Virus record (IMG/VR): IMGVR_UViG_3300029319_000180 | Span: 1-36,295 of that record | Reading direction: 5' to 3' (one strand) | DNA: 36,295 nt | Source of the DNA: a virus | Made by a program: the position numbers and the translations under genes | In this document: in pieces, positions 5,943 to 13,698 of the stretch | How the letters are laid out: every line of letters begins with the position of its first letter | Numbering within the stretch: the first letter of the stretch is position 1 | The notes under the pieces: model-generated | Databases searched by the model: none | What the model saw: the letters and a program-made list of their open reading frames with translations, nothing else | Told to the model about the DNA's origin: nothing

Positions 5943-6095
5943 TTGTTTGACGACTTCAATCGCAAGAAAAGTAAACTCCGCAACAAATCCCCTTATCTTG
6001 TGCGATGCGAATGCAACTGGTATATCGGTTCACGCATTGTGCAAGAAAGGGGTCGTTGCCCTAACTGTAACAAAAGGATAAAAGATGAACAATGA
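5943..6095 (+). CDS. Small zinc-ribbon protein, 50 aa
   Basis: 50 residues if read from the TTG directly after the ssb stop. It has a two-knuckle ribbon: C22-x-C24 (RCECN) and C39-x2-C42 (CPNC). The basic N-terminus would suit nucleic-acid binding. It has no ATG in frame, but it fills the gap exactly and overlaps the next gene by 11 bases, as its neighbours do. The start codon is uncertain. Confidence 0.55.
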   Translation: MFDDFNRKKSKLRNKSPYLVRCECNWYIGSRIVQERGRCPNCNKRIKDEQ

Positions 6096-6240
6096 CATAA
6101 TGGTAAGCGTAAGGCTACCGAAAGACTTAGTGAAACGTATTGATGACACAGCGTTGGAGGAGGGTAGGTCTAGGTCTGGCATGATTCGCCGTATCCTGGA
6201 CAGGTATCCTGAAACGTTTGATTCAAATATCCGTGAGTAA
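6085..6240 (+). CDS. Ribbon-helix-helix (CopG/Arc-like) DNA-binding protein
   Basis: 51 residues from ATG 6085, with Shine-Dalgarno AAAAGGA. The RHH pattern is complete: strand MVSVRLP (residues 6-12), helix KDLVKRIDDTALEEG (13-27), then SRSGMIRRILDRY (29-41). These proteins dimerise to insert a two-stranded sheet into the major groove and are usually repressors. It could control the early arm, for example at the repeated intergenic motifs. An internal ATG at 6100 is a possible alternative start. Confidence 0.8.
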   Translation: MNNDIMVSVRLPKDLVKRIDDTALEEGRSRSGMIRRILDRYPETFDSNIRE

Positions 6241-6586
6241 AGCTAGACAAAAGGGTACGATTGGCGAGAACGAGATTGTCGCATTACTGTACGAATACGG
6301 ACTAAAAGATGCGAAACGGACCTCGGCAGGTATGGAAAGCCATGATATCTGGTTGGGGGACATAACTGTCGAGGTCAAGTACCGCAAACGCTGGACACTG
6401 TTCCCTTGGATAACTAAACTCCGCAAAGTCGCAAACGGAAATAAGTGGGTACTATTCGCCATACATGGTGACAGGAGATCAACCGTAGGCAAGACTGTAG
6501 GTAGAGTCGCTGTGTTTGACGCAGATTTCGCAGCAGAATTATTAATGCTGTGGCGGCATTGGCAAGAGAAAGACACATACCTATGA
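6233..6586 (+). CDS. Hjc-like Holliday junction resolvase / PD-(D/E)XK nuclease
   Basis: 117 residues from GTG 6233, which overlaps the RHH stop; an in-frame TTG at 6218 is the alternative. Motifs: an early Glu in KGTIGENEIVALL, D38 in SHDIW, and E47-V-K49 in TVEVKYRKR. The order and spacing match archaeal-type Hjc resolvases, which cut four-way junctions. It fits the recombination-dependent replication set upstream and would also clear branched DNA before packaging. A VRR-NUC-like endonuclease is the alternative reading. Confidence 0.7.
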   Translation: MSKARQKGTIGENEIVALLYEYGLKDAKRTSAGMESHDIWLGDITVEVKYRKRWTLFPWITKLRKVANGNKWVLFAIHGDRRSTVGKTVGRVAVFDADFAAELLMLWRHWQEKDTYL

Positions 6587-7416
6587 AACCTAGATTAAGA
6601 GTCCTTAGCCTAGGCGCAGGAGTCCAATCAACAACAGTAGCGTTAATGGGAGTACACAAAGAAATCCCACACATGGACCACGCCATCTTCAGCGACACCG
6701 GATGGGAACCTCAATCCGTGTACGCTCACTTACAATGGTTGAAACCCATACTTGAAGAAAACGGAACCCAAGTACACATAGTCAGCGCAGGGAACTTACG
6801 CAAAGACGCACTAGGAGAGAACCCGGACATAACCAGAGTTGCTTCAATGCCGATATTCGTTAAGAACCCTGATGGCACGAAAGGTTTGTTGCGTCGGCAA
6901 TGCACACTTGAATACAAAATAAATCCATTGATGAAAAAACAACGAGAGTTGGTCGGTTTGAAACCACGGCAACGATGGAAAGAAGAACAACATTATTACA
7001 TGGATTTAGTAATGGGTATTAGTTGGGATGAAACGCAACGTATGAAAGATCCTAACGTTCCTTGGGTAACCAACCATTACCCGTTAATCGATAACCGCAT
7101 GACAAGGTACGATTGTTTGAAATGGATGGAAGATAAAGGCTATCCAAAGCCACCAAGAAGCGCTTGTCTAGGTTGCCCTTACCACAATGACGTTGAATGG
7201 AGACACATCAAAACGACTGATCCAGACGGCTGGGCAGACGCTGTAGACTTTGACGAAAAACTACGGAAGCAAGCTCTTGTTGTAGGCAAATTAGAAGGCG
7301 AACCTTATCTGCATCGGTCTATGTTGCCGTTATCCGAAGTTGATTTACGGAATGAAGAGGATATGGGGCAGATTAATTTATTTGACCAAGAGTGCGAGGG
7401 TATGTGCGGTATTTAA
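6583..7416 (+). CDS. PAPS-reductase/PP-loop ATPase-like protein
   Basis: 277 residues from ATG 6583 (ATGA overlap). The N-terminus LSLGAGVQSTTVAL (8-21) is a PP-loop of the adenine-nucleotide alpha-hydrolase type, followed by IFSDTGWEP (35-43), the signature seen in PAPS reductase and DndC-like proteins. Two Cys sites follow: RRQCTLEYK near 105 and a CLGCPYHND knuckle in the last third, which may bind a metal or cluster. Phage relatives are common and are annotated as PAPS reductase family, with their substrate mostly untested. A role in nucleic-acid modification is as likely as sulfur assimilation. No other sulfur gene is nearby. Confidence 0.75.
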   Translation: MKPRLRVLSLGAGVQSTTVALMGVHKEIPHMDHAIFSDTGWEPQSVYAHLQWLKPILEENGTQVHIVSAGNLRKDALGENPDITRVASMPIFVKNPDGTKGLLRRQCTLEYKINPLMKKQRELVGLKPRQRWKEEQHYYMDLVMGISWDETQRMKDPNVPWVTNHYPLIDNRMTRYDCLKWMEDKGYPKPPRSACLGCPYHNDVEWRHIKTTDPDGWADAVDFDEKLRKQALVVGKLEGEPYLHRSMLPLSEVDLRNEEDMGQINLFDQECEGMCGI

Positions 7417-7985
7417 TAGCGGTTTTTGCAATGTTGATTCTTCTTGCAACACCAGCTCAAGCCCACATACCGTGGGACAAGGTAGAGCAACACATATTAG
7501 CCACTGAATACGACTGGTTAGAGGACAGTGAACGAGTGTGGCTGTTGCAATACTGGATGGGTATTGACCAGGATGGCGTGTATGGTCGTAACACTCACAA
7601 GTGGCATCGACAATGGGCTATGGAACGAAGTATACCTGTGCGTCTGTATTCAACCGTTTCCCCTGATGCACGATTCTCCCCAGCCGTGGAACAATGGAGA
7701 TCTACTGTCGAGGCAGCTATTGTGGAGATGGGTGGAGACTTGCGTGATACTGCTAGGTTCCTTTCAATCATTTCTTGCGAATCTGGTGGTGATCCTAAAG
7801 CACGATCAAGTGTTAGTACTGCTAGTGGTTTGATGCAACATTTGAGGACATATTGGGATGCTAGGAGTCGTACTGCTTTAGGGTATGTAGGGGACATCTA
7901 TGATGGGCAAGATAATATCAGGGTTTCTGCTTGGCTTATTTACAGGGCTACAGGCGGTGGCTGGCAACACTGGGTATGTAGCTAA
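7404..7985 (+). CDS. Secreted lysozyme-like transglycosylase
   Basis: 193 residues from GTG 7404, which has GCGAGGG upstream; GTG 7392 in frame is possible. A Sec signal peptide covers residues 1-20 (hydrophobic core, cleavage after PAQA). Residues 47-73 (LLQYWMGIDQDGVYG) resemble a peptidoglycan-binding repeat. Residues 113-193 form an SLT/lysozyme-like domain with the catalytic Glu in SCESGGD (E126), ASGLMQ (140-145) and a C-terminal GWQHWVC. It would cut glycan strands from outside the membrane without needing a holin. It is the last gene of the rightward arm and is separate from the second lysis cassette on the other strand. Confidence 0.8.
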   Translation: MRYLIAVFAMLILLATPAQAHIPWDKVEQHILATEYDWLEDSERVWLLQYWMGIDQDGVYGRNTHKWHRQWAMERSIPVRLYSTVSPDARFSPAVEQWRSTVEAAIVEMGGDLRDTARFLSIISCESGGDPKARSSVSTASGLMQHLRTYWDARSRTALGYVGDIYDGQDNIRVSAWLIYRATGGGWQHWVCS

Positions 7986-7986
7986 C

Positions 7987-8169
7987 CTATTCTTCTTTCC
8001 AGTCAATCCATACGCCAATAAAATGGCAGATTGCACTAGCTACCGTAATCCAAATACCGTACTCTCTTGTCTCCCCAGACAACGTAATCAGCACAATACC
8101 TGTTGAACCAGCGGTAAGGCTAAGGATGAACGCTTCTCTTGTTATGCGTTTAAGTTTACGTTTAATCAT
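7987..8169 (-). CDS. Small two-segment membrane protein, candidate second holin
   Basis: 60 residues from an ATG with a good AGGAG Shine-Dalgarno. Two hydrophobic segments (about residues 13-31 and 37-55) are separated by a short charged turn (SGETREY), with a basic N-terminus and acidic C-terminus. This is the topology of small class II holins. It is the last gene of the leftward arm and overlaps the secreted acidic protein gene by eight bases. Its stop lies one base from the stop of the convergent lysozyme-like gene. A holin or antiholin role is inferred; no sequence family is recognised. Confidence 0.6.
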   Translation of the reverse strand: MIKRKLKRITREAFILSLTAGSTGIVLITLSGETREYGIWITVASAICHFIGVWIDWKEE

Positions 8170-9682
8170 TGTTTCTCCTAATTGTTGGACCGCTGGGAGA
8201 AACAGCCGATGGACTGCTAGGTCTTGGGGGGGTTGGAGTTGTAGGTCTTGGTTGCGGTGGTGACGGTCTTGTCGCTACTGCTGTAGTAGCTACTATAGCA
8301 GTCGATGTTACAGCAATGATAGAGCGTCGATCATCAACGTTGATGGTTGAATCCTCTGGCACATAATCCTCAAAGCCACCAGCAAACACGTTTATTTCAG
8401 CTTCAAGTTCTTCTTTAACCTCGTCAGAAGCCTCGTTAAACAGCTCTGGTGCTGACTCAAAGATAACAGTTATCTGCTCATCTGTAGCTTCCTCAAAGAA
8501 GTCCGGGTTGTCCTCTAGGACTTCTTCAAAAAAGACCTCAACATCTGCTTCATCCTGTAGTATTTCAGCAATAATTTCGTCGTCAAGCTCATCAGCGTCT
8601 AACTCCTCAAAGTCTACTTCTTCAATGTCCTCAAATTCCTCAAGAACAAAGTCTAGTTCCACCTCTGATTGTACTTCACCTGGCTGTTCTTGTTCTCCAT
8701 CATCAAGGAAAGTTGTTTCTTCTTCCTTTTCTTCCTCAAATTCTTCCGGTATAAATTCATCAAGTATTTCAATTTCTGGTAACTCATCTAGCTTAAACTC
8801 TTCCCATTCTACATCATCGAAGTCCCACATGATATCATCTTCAAATGGCAGTTCTTCTGATTCCTCTATGTCTATTGTCACTGGTGGCGGTGGGTTTTCT
8901 TCAAATGGTGATGGAAGAATTGGCTCTGGGTCTGGCGATGTATCTTCTATGGGGGGTTCCCACACTGGGGTTGGTTCTGGCTCTTCTTCTGGTTCTGGTG
9001 GGAGGGGAGTGGGATCTTGAATAGGCTCATCTACGGGAGGCTCAACTTCCTCTTCAGGCGTAGGCGTTGGTTCCGGTTCAGGGTCTGGCTCAGGCGTAGG
9101 CTCTACAGGCTCAGGCGTAGGCTCAGGAGTTGGTTCGGGCGTAGGTTCTGGTTCTGGAGTCGGTTCAGGATCAGGCTCAGGCTCACTCGACAACGACCAG
9201 GTTACACCAGAAAACTCTAACGTATACGTTCCAATAGTCGTATCACTGTAAGAAGTAGCTGATAATTCATAGTCTCCTGCATCTAGCGTAAGGTTAAGGT
9301 AACTGTCCCAGCACATGCCGTTAACGTTGTGAGCAGCACCGTCGTCATCCTCACCAATAATTGTCCCATCGCTGTCGTATAGTTTAAGATAGGGGTCTGC
9401 TGCGTAAGTGTCTGTGCCTTCCCCTGTTTCATGGTCATCGCATGTCAATGATGTATAAGTAATTATTTCCACAGCAGTCTGATCTTCCTCCACAGTCATG
9501 TACACAATGGGTGGGTCATCATAGTCATTCACATGCACAGTACATGCAGTATTGTCCTCATCTTCTTGATCTACACACGTTGTTTCAGGCTCGTTCTCTT
9601 GCGCTGAGGCAGGGCTAAGAACAGCCAATACCAGCATTAACGCAAACAAAATGCGTGACAAAGCAAAGAAAAAGCGAGCCAT
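8162..9682 (-). CDS. Large secreted acidic protein with PPC-like domain
   Basis: 506 residues from ATG 9682 (an in-frame TTG at 9697 is less likely). Domains in order: Sec signal peptide 1-27 (cleavage after SPASA or ASA-Q); a Cys-containing beta domain at about 30-165 with the bacterial pre-peptidase C-terminal (PPC) pattern ([33 protein letters not shown]); a Pro-Glu-Thr repeat linker at about 166-265; a very acidic region at 270-450; a short hydrophobic segment 454-470 flanked by RR and R; and a Pro/Ser/Arg-rich tail. Late expression with a signal peptide points to the host envelope rather than the virion. It is unlike standard phage genes and may derive from a host surface protein. The function is unknown; a lysis, exclusion or surface-modification role is possible. 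Confidence 0.75.
   Translation of the reverse strand: MARFFFALSRILFALMLVLAVLSPASAQENEPETTCVDQEDEDNTACTVHVNDYDDPPIVYMTVEEDQTAVEIITYTSLTCDDHETGEGTDTYAADPYLKLYDSDGTIIGEDDDGAAHNVNGMCWDSYLNLTLDAGDYELSATSYSDTTIGTYTLEFSGVTWSLSSEPEPDPEPTPEPEPTPEPTPEPTPEPVEPTPEPDPEPEPTPTPEEEVEPPVDEPIQDPTPLPPEPEEEPEPTPVWEPPIEDTSPDPEPILPSPFEENPPPPVTIDIEESEELPFEDDIMWDFDDVEWEEFKLDELPEIEILDEFIPEEFEEEKEEETTFLDDGEQEQPGEVQSEVELDFVLEEFEDIEEVDFEELDADELDDEIIAEILQDEADVEVFFEEVLEDNPDFFEEATDEQITVIFESAPELFNEASDEVKEELEAEINVFAGGFEDYVPEDSTINVDDRRSIIAVTSTAIVATTAVATRPSPPQPRPTTPTPPRPSSPSAVSPSGPTIRRNND
9052..9187 (-). repeat. Short tandem repeats encoding the Pro-Glu-Thr linker
   Basis: On the plus strand this stretch is built from near-repeats of GGCTCAGGCGTA and GGTTCTGGTTC-like units, encoding (PEPTPE)n and (DPEPEP)n in the secreted acidic protein. 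Such repeats tend to vary in length between strains. Confidence 0.7.
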
Positions 9683-9704
9683 AAGCCCACAGTACAACTA
9701 AACG

Positions 9705-10463
9705 TTATGGAACTATAGAGGGCTTTTCCGTTTTCTCAGCCAACCGACTTCTGCTATACGAGCCACAATCGTTACATTTCCACCGCTGATACCTATTCGT
9801 TTGAGTCGTTCTAAAACCTCTACGCTGTAAGTTATGTGAACCGCAAGTAGGACACGCATGTTCCTCCGTAAATATGTTGAGGTTCGGATGGTTCAGCATC
9901 CAAGGTCGCAGCTTCAAATACACTTGACGCAACAAATCAACATCCTGCCGGGCATACTTAATCATTGTTTTCCAGGCTTTCATATCGCCACGCATACACC
10001 CAGCCCACGTTTGAAAACCACCAGTATCTACCTTCTGACCAAGCCCCAAATGCTGCCCTACATGATTCAAACGATTTGAGTTAAACATGAAATATCTGCG
10101 AGCTACCTTCAACGTATCAACAGACTTGACAGGTGCAGGTGGACCTAGGTCATGGTACACGAACCTAGCGTTAGCTTTACGCATATCAAACCTGTCACCG
10201 TTGTGCGCTATAACAATGTCAGCCTCATCAAACAACTCCCACATCTTCTTGACAACATGAAAATCGTTCTCTGGGTCTTTGTCGTAGGCTTCAGGAAAAT
10301 CAACTAGCGAACATACGTGCGTGCGTTTCTGATGCTCCCACCTATACGACACACACATAATGTACCATTCACGCTTATGCTGAATAACGTCTTGCTGGTA
10401 CTGCCCCCACACATAAGACAAGTTGGGTGCTGTTTCAATGTCGTAGTAAAGGATTTTGGTCAT
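9705..10463 (-). CDS. DnaQ-like DEDDy 3'-5' exonuclease with C-terminal zinc ribbon
   Basis: 252 residues from the ATG at 10463, preferred to an upstream in-frame start that would lie inside the tail gene. Exonuclease motifs: D8-I-E10 (YYDIET), HNGDRFD with D93, and Y170-ARQ-D174, the DEDDy form seen in polymerase-B-type proofreading domains. Residues 204-233 add a zinc ribbon (CPTCG and CNDCG). There is no polymerase domain. It sits among tail and lysis genes in the late arm, an unusual place for a replication enzyme. It could degrade host DNA, process ends for packaging, or proofread for a host polymerase. Confidence 0.8.
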   Translation of the reverse strand: MTKILYYDIETAPNLSYVWGQYQQDVIQHKREWYIMCVSYRWEHQKRTHVCSLVDFPEAYDKDPENDFHVVKKMWELFDEADIVIAHNGDRFDMRKANARFVYHDLGPPAPVKSVDTLKVARRYFMFNSNRLNHVGQHLGLGQKVDTGGFQTWAGCMRGDMKAWKTMIKYARQDVDLLRQVYLKLRPWMLNHPNLNIFTEEHACPTCGSHNLQRRGFRTTQTNRYQRWKCNDCGSYSRSRLAEKTEKPSIVP

Positions 10464-10471
10464 ATACCATT

Positions 10472-12379
10472 CTAGGGGACAGTTAGTAGTCGAAGGGTGC
10501 ATACCCCTTCCCACCAGTTGCCATCATCAGATAATTTCTCTGCTGACATAGCAATCTGATCAATTACGCAAGTATCAGTTTGCGAACCTTCCTGATACGT
10601 TATGATCTCCCGATTAGCCATAGCTGTTTTCAACGCATTGTATTCAGCTTTCGTATCGTACCCAATAGCAGAACCTCTACCCCTGGATGTAGCAACTTTT
10701 GTTTTAAGAATAATTGGCACGATTATTTCGTCTACTCTTGTAGGCGCAGGGAACGCTTGGATTCTCCACGACTCAATAATAGGACCAGCAGTTACTACAG
10801 AGTCCCTAGTTAAATTAAGTTGCACTTTGAACGCTTCAGATAGTTCAGGAACAAGCGTCGTAATGTTCGTAGCAACCTTGTTAGTTAAGTTACCTGTTGT
10901 TACGCTAACGTTCTCATCATTTGTAACCGTTGCTGTTATTGAACCACCAGCGCTAGACGCAGCACCAGCATACTGAGTACTGCTACCGCTGTACTCTACG
11001 CCTGACTCACTGTATTGATTGTTTGTGGCTGACAAAGCTGACGGAGCGTAACGGATTTCGATGTTCCTCAACACCTTATCAAACTGGCTATTCCAACTCA
11101 CATCACCAACAGTTAACGTGCCAGAAGCAACTAACTCACCAGTAGACTTTTCACCCTGCACACCATTAGTGGAATCAGTAAAATACGTTCTGCCTAAAGC
11201 CCTAGCAATAAACATAACGTTACCTGGCGAAGCATCAGCACCACCAGACGTTCCATCTTTAACTGACACTACATCTGCTGCCCAAGCAGGAACAAGCGTT
11301 TCAGTAAACCGTGACAAATCAGCTCGATACACTTTGCCAGAACCGCCACCAAACCACACAAAGCGTTCATCAGCAGCCAAACTAAATACTTGCCCCACAT
11401 CATCAATAACAGGACCATACGTTACCGATCCTGACCCTGCATCAATAGCAGCAATCCGCAAACCCTTAGTAGTCGCCAACGCAAGAATGCCAGCATAAGA
11501 AACCATGTCGTTAATTTTTTCGCCTCTGGGCAGTTCAGCTACTTGTTGTGGTTCGTCAAGCAAACCATCAGCAGCAGCTACAGATATAAAGCTAATAAAT
11601 CCTGTATCAGCAGCGTTACCTGCTGCATAGAAACCTACTGGACCTGAACAAACCGTGACCCAGCTACCGCCTGCTTGAGGGATACTTGAATCAAGGCTGC
11701 TAGAAACTTTCGCACCGCTAGAACTAACTTCAGATATGTTAGCGCCATCTAAGAAAAACAATCTGCCACCAACAAGTCGAATAAAGTCAGGGTTTAACGA
11801 TCCAAAACTTGCTGGTTGCGTAGTAGCACCAAGATTGACGCTAGCAGCAGCCCGGTTAGAGCCATACGCAATAAACACTTTTGAACCGTCAGACGCAATA
11901 TCAGTTATAGTTTGCGGACTGGCTAAAGCTGTAACTGTTGACCAGTTAACATCAGCGTCAGCAGAGTTAAACGAGTTAGAGAAATACAAGTTTGTTCCTT
12001 GAGCCACATACATGTACGACCCAAGCATTTTCATCTTTACATCAGTCCACGCAAACGTGTCGTTCTTAGATTCACAAATAGGCAACAAACTAATTTGCCC
12101 TTCAGTCCACACATCAACACCAGACGACTCACTGAATCTTGACCGATTAGAATTAGCATGATCGTAAAACTTTTGCCCAGACCCAAACGACCAATCAGTC
12201 TGCGACCTCAACCAAAACTGAGAATCTATTGACTGCTCACCAGGCTCGTCAGACGTATCTCTTTGCTCACGCAACGTAGGAATAGTCGTTCGACGGTACT
12301 GGTCAACGTCAATGTTGTACGAACGTGCATCAGCATCTATTGTTAATGTAACTGGTAGCCGTTCAGCTCTGTGAACCAT
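10472..12379 (-). CDS. Large tail protein, beta-propeller-like
   Basis: 635 residues, starting one base after the stop of the upstream neck-like gene. The middle (about 100-420) consists of repeated short beta blades with aromatic and Gly-Asp turns (for example ITDIASDGSKVFIAYG, FSLAADERFVWFGGG), suggesting a propeller. This recalls the tail tubular protein B/nozzle class of podoviruses. The last 110 residues (starting EIIVPIILKT) form a separate alpha/beta domain seen in distal tail proteins. Position between neck and lysis genes fits a tail component. The exact subunit is not certain. Confidence 0.6.
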   Translation of the reverse strand: MVHRAERLPVTLTIDADARSYNIDVDQYRRTTIPTLREQRDTSDEPGEQSIDSQFWLRSQTDWSFGSGQKFYDHANSNRSRFSESSGVDVWTEGQISLLPICESKNDTFAWTDVKMKMLGSYMYVAQGTNLYFSNSFNSADADVNWSTVTALASPQTITDIASDGSKVFIAYGSNRAAASVNLGATTQPASFGSLNPDFIRLVGGRLFFLDGANISEVSSSGAKVSSSLDSSIPQAGGSWVTVCSGPVGFYAAGNAADTGFISFISVAAADGLLDEPQQVAELPRGEKINDMVSYAGILALATTKGLRIAAIDAGSGSVTYGPVIDDVGQVFSLAADERFVWFGGGSGKVYRADLSRFTETLVPAWAADVVSVKDGTSGGADASPGNVMFIARALGRTYFTDSTNGVQGEKSTGELVASGTLTVGDVSWNSQFDKVLRNIEIRYAPSALSATNNQYSESGVEYSGSSTQYAGAASSAGGSITATVTNDENVSVTTGNLTNKVATNITTLVPELSEAFKVQLNLTRDSVVTAGPIIESWRIQAFPAPTRVDEIIVPIILKTKVATSRGRGSAIGYDTKAEYNALKTAMANREIITYQEGSQTDTCVIDQIAMSAEKLSDDGNWWEGVCTLRLLTVP

Positions 12380-13309
12380 TTACACCCCTCTATAGAAAGA
12401 GTTTTGTGTTTTAGTCCCTGACCTCATCCAATACGTTGGATACTGCTGATCTAACCTAGCTGCTTCAGCATTTATCCTGGTTTCACGCAAAGCTCGAAGG
12501 TCACGCATAGAAGCAGATATAGCACCGGCAGGAACCTCATCCGCTCTACGACTAGACCCTTGCTCATCTATAAACTCACGGCGAACAGGTCGAGTAGACA
12601 TTAACCGTAGCGCTGCTCCAAGTGACGGTAGATCATACGCTTCAGTATGTAAGCCGACAGTGCTTAACGCTGTTGAGGTAGCAGCTAACGCAGTAAACCC
12701 TGTCTTGTATTGCACTCTTACTGCTTGCCCAGAGTTAGCGTCATCATGCAAAACTAAAGCGTACCCTGACGCAAATGAACCAGTGTTGCGATCTCGTCGT
12801 AAAGTCCACGCAGGTAATACTGGTTCTGTGTTCTCAGATCCATCGTCAGTGTACGTTACTTGGTACACAGCTAAGATGTCATCAGTTACCCCAGTTAGGT
12901 TGTAACCGTCTTGAGATATGTTGTATGTAAACTCAACAGTTTTCATCTGATACAAACCATTTTGAGGCGATGATAAATCAGCTAACTCATCGTTAATAGC
13001 GTTTAGCACAAGTTGTGCAGGGAATTTAGGGTTAACAGTTACTAGATCACCTGTGCTGTGTGAAGCAGCGGTTGTGCCTCGAAAGCCACGCTTAACAGTA
13101 GCGTCATTAGTAGAAGCGTTAACGCTAAACACATACATAAGTTCAGTGCCTACCTCAATAATTGACCCTTCAACAATGCTAGAACTGTCATAGGTAAATG
13201 CTACAGTTGTATCACTTGTACTTAAATCTGCTGACAACTGGTCATGTTCTTCAACATAATCAGTTAACAACAAGTTCTTAGTTTCATCTATCCACGTTTG
13301 AGCAGTCAT
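12380..13309 (-). CDS. Neck / head-tail adaptor-like structural protein
   Basis: 309 residues. The N-terminal part (WIDETKNLLLTDYVEEHDQL) is followed by a beta-rich domain containing ELMYVFSVNASTNDATVKRG and FRGTTAASHSTGD. This strand-turn pattern is common in phage neck and tail-completion proteins. The C-terminal part is helical and Arg-rich. It overlaps the FmdB-like gene by four bases and adjoins the propeller tail gene. The adaptor assignment is inferred from position and fold pattern. Confidence 0.5.
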   Translation of the reverse strand: MTAQTWIDETKNLLLTDYVEEHDQLSADLSTSDTTVAFTYDSSSIVEGSIIEVGTELMYVFSVNASTNDATVKRGFRGTTAASHSTGDLVTVNPKFPAQLVLNAINDELADLSSPQNGLYQMKTVEFTYNISQDGYNLTGVTDDILAVYQVTYTDDGSENTEPVLPAWTLRRDRNTGSFASGYALVLHDDANSGQAVRVQYKTGFTALAATSTALSTVGLHTEAYDLPSLGAALRLMSTRPVRREFIDEQGSSRRADEVPAGAISASMRDLRALRETRINAEAARLDQQYPTYWMRSGTKTQNSFYRGV

Positions 13310-13698
13310 AACGCCTCAATACTATTCATAAGTCTTTCGCTTTCTTTCCTACTCGCATCACTAGAATACAACCGACCTGCCTGAATCTCGCTCTTAGTTT
13401 CAGCATGTTTCTCTAAATGCGCTGAACCATTAATAGATTTAGGTTGCACACCGCTCTGACGCAACCGCTTATACGCAGACATGTCAGCATCTTTAGCCTT
13501 GTCAGCTTTCTTCGTAGCTTCTAAATCAATCACAGAGTTACGAGAAGGCATAGCAGAAGGCGCAATGTTCACACCTGAAATAAGTTTGCTCATTGCCTGT
13601 CCACAGTCAACGCAATGAAACGAATGCTCATCATTAAAGCCATGTATTATTTCTTCAACGTTGTCACATCTGTTGCATTTATAGTCATACCGTGGCAT
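13306..13698 (-). CDS. FmdB-like zinc-ribbon protein
   Basis: 130 residues from ATG 13698 with GAGGG just upstream. The N-terminus MPRYDYKCNRC with C8-x2-C11 and C29-x2-C32 (CVDCGQAM), followed by KLISGVNI, is the FmdB-type putative regulatory ribbon, normally a small stand-alone protein. Here it is extended by about 85 charged, helical residues. It lies in the structural operon between the repeat protein and the neck protein. Phage relatives occur near virion genes; whether it is a virion part or a regulator is unknown. Confidence 0.75.
   Translation of the reverse strand: MPRYDYKCNRCDNVEEIIHGFNDEHSFHCVDCGQAMSKLISGVNIAPSAMPSRNSVIDLEATKKADKAKDADMSAYKRLRQSGVQPKSINGSAHLEKHAETKSEIQAGRLYSSDASRKESERLMNSIEAL

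Noticed and set aside
8508-9020. Plus-strand Ser-rich open frame of 170 residues
   Set aside because: It is the mirror of the acidic region of the secreted protein: minus-strand Asp/Glu codons read as Ser on the other strand. It has no Shine-Dalgarno and an implausible composition.
9017-9220. Arg-rich plus-strand open frame
   Set aside because: It is the opposite strand of the Pro-Glu-Thr repeats; the composition follows from the repeat and there is no ribosome site.
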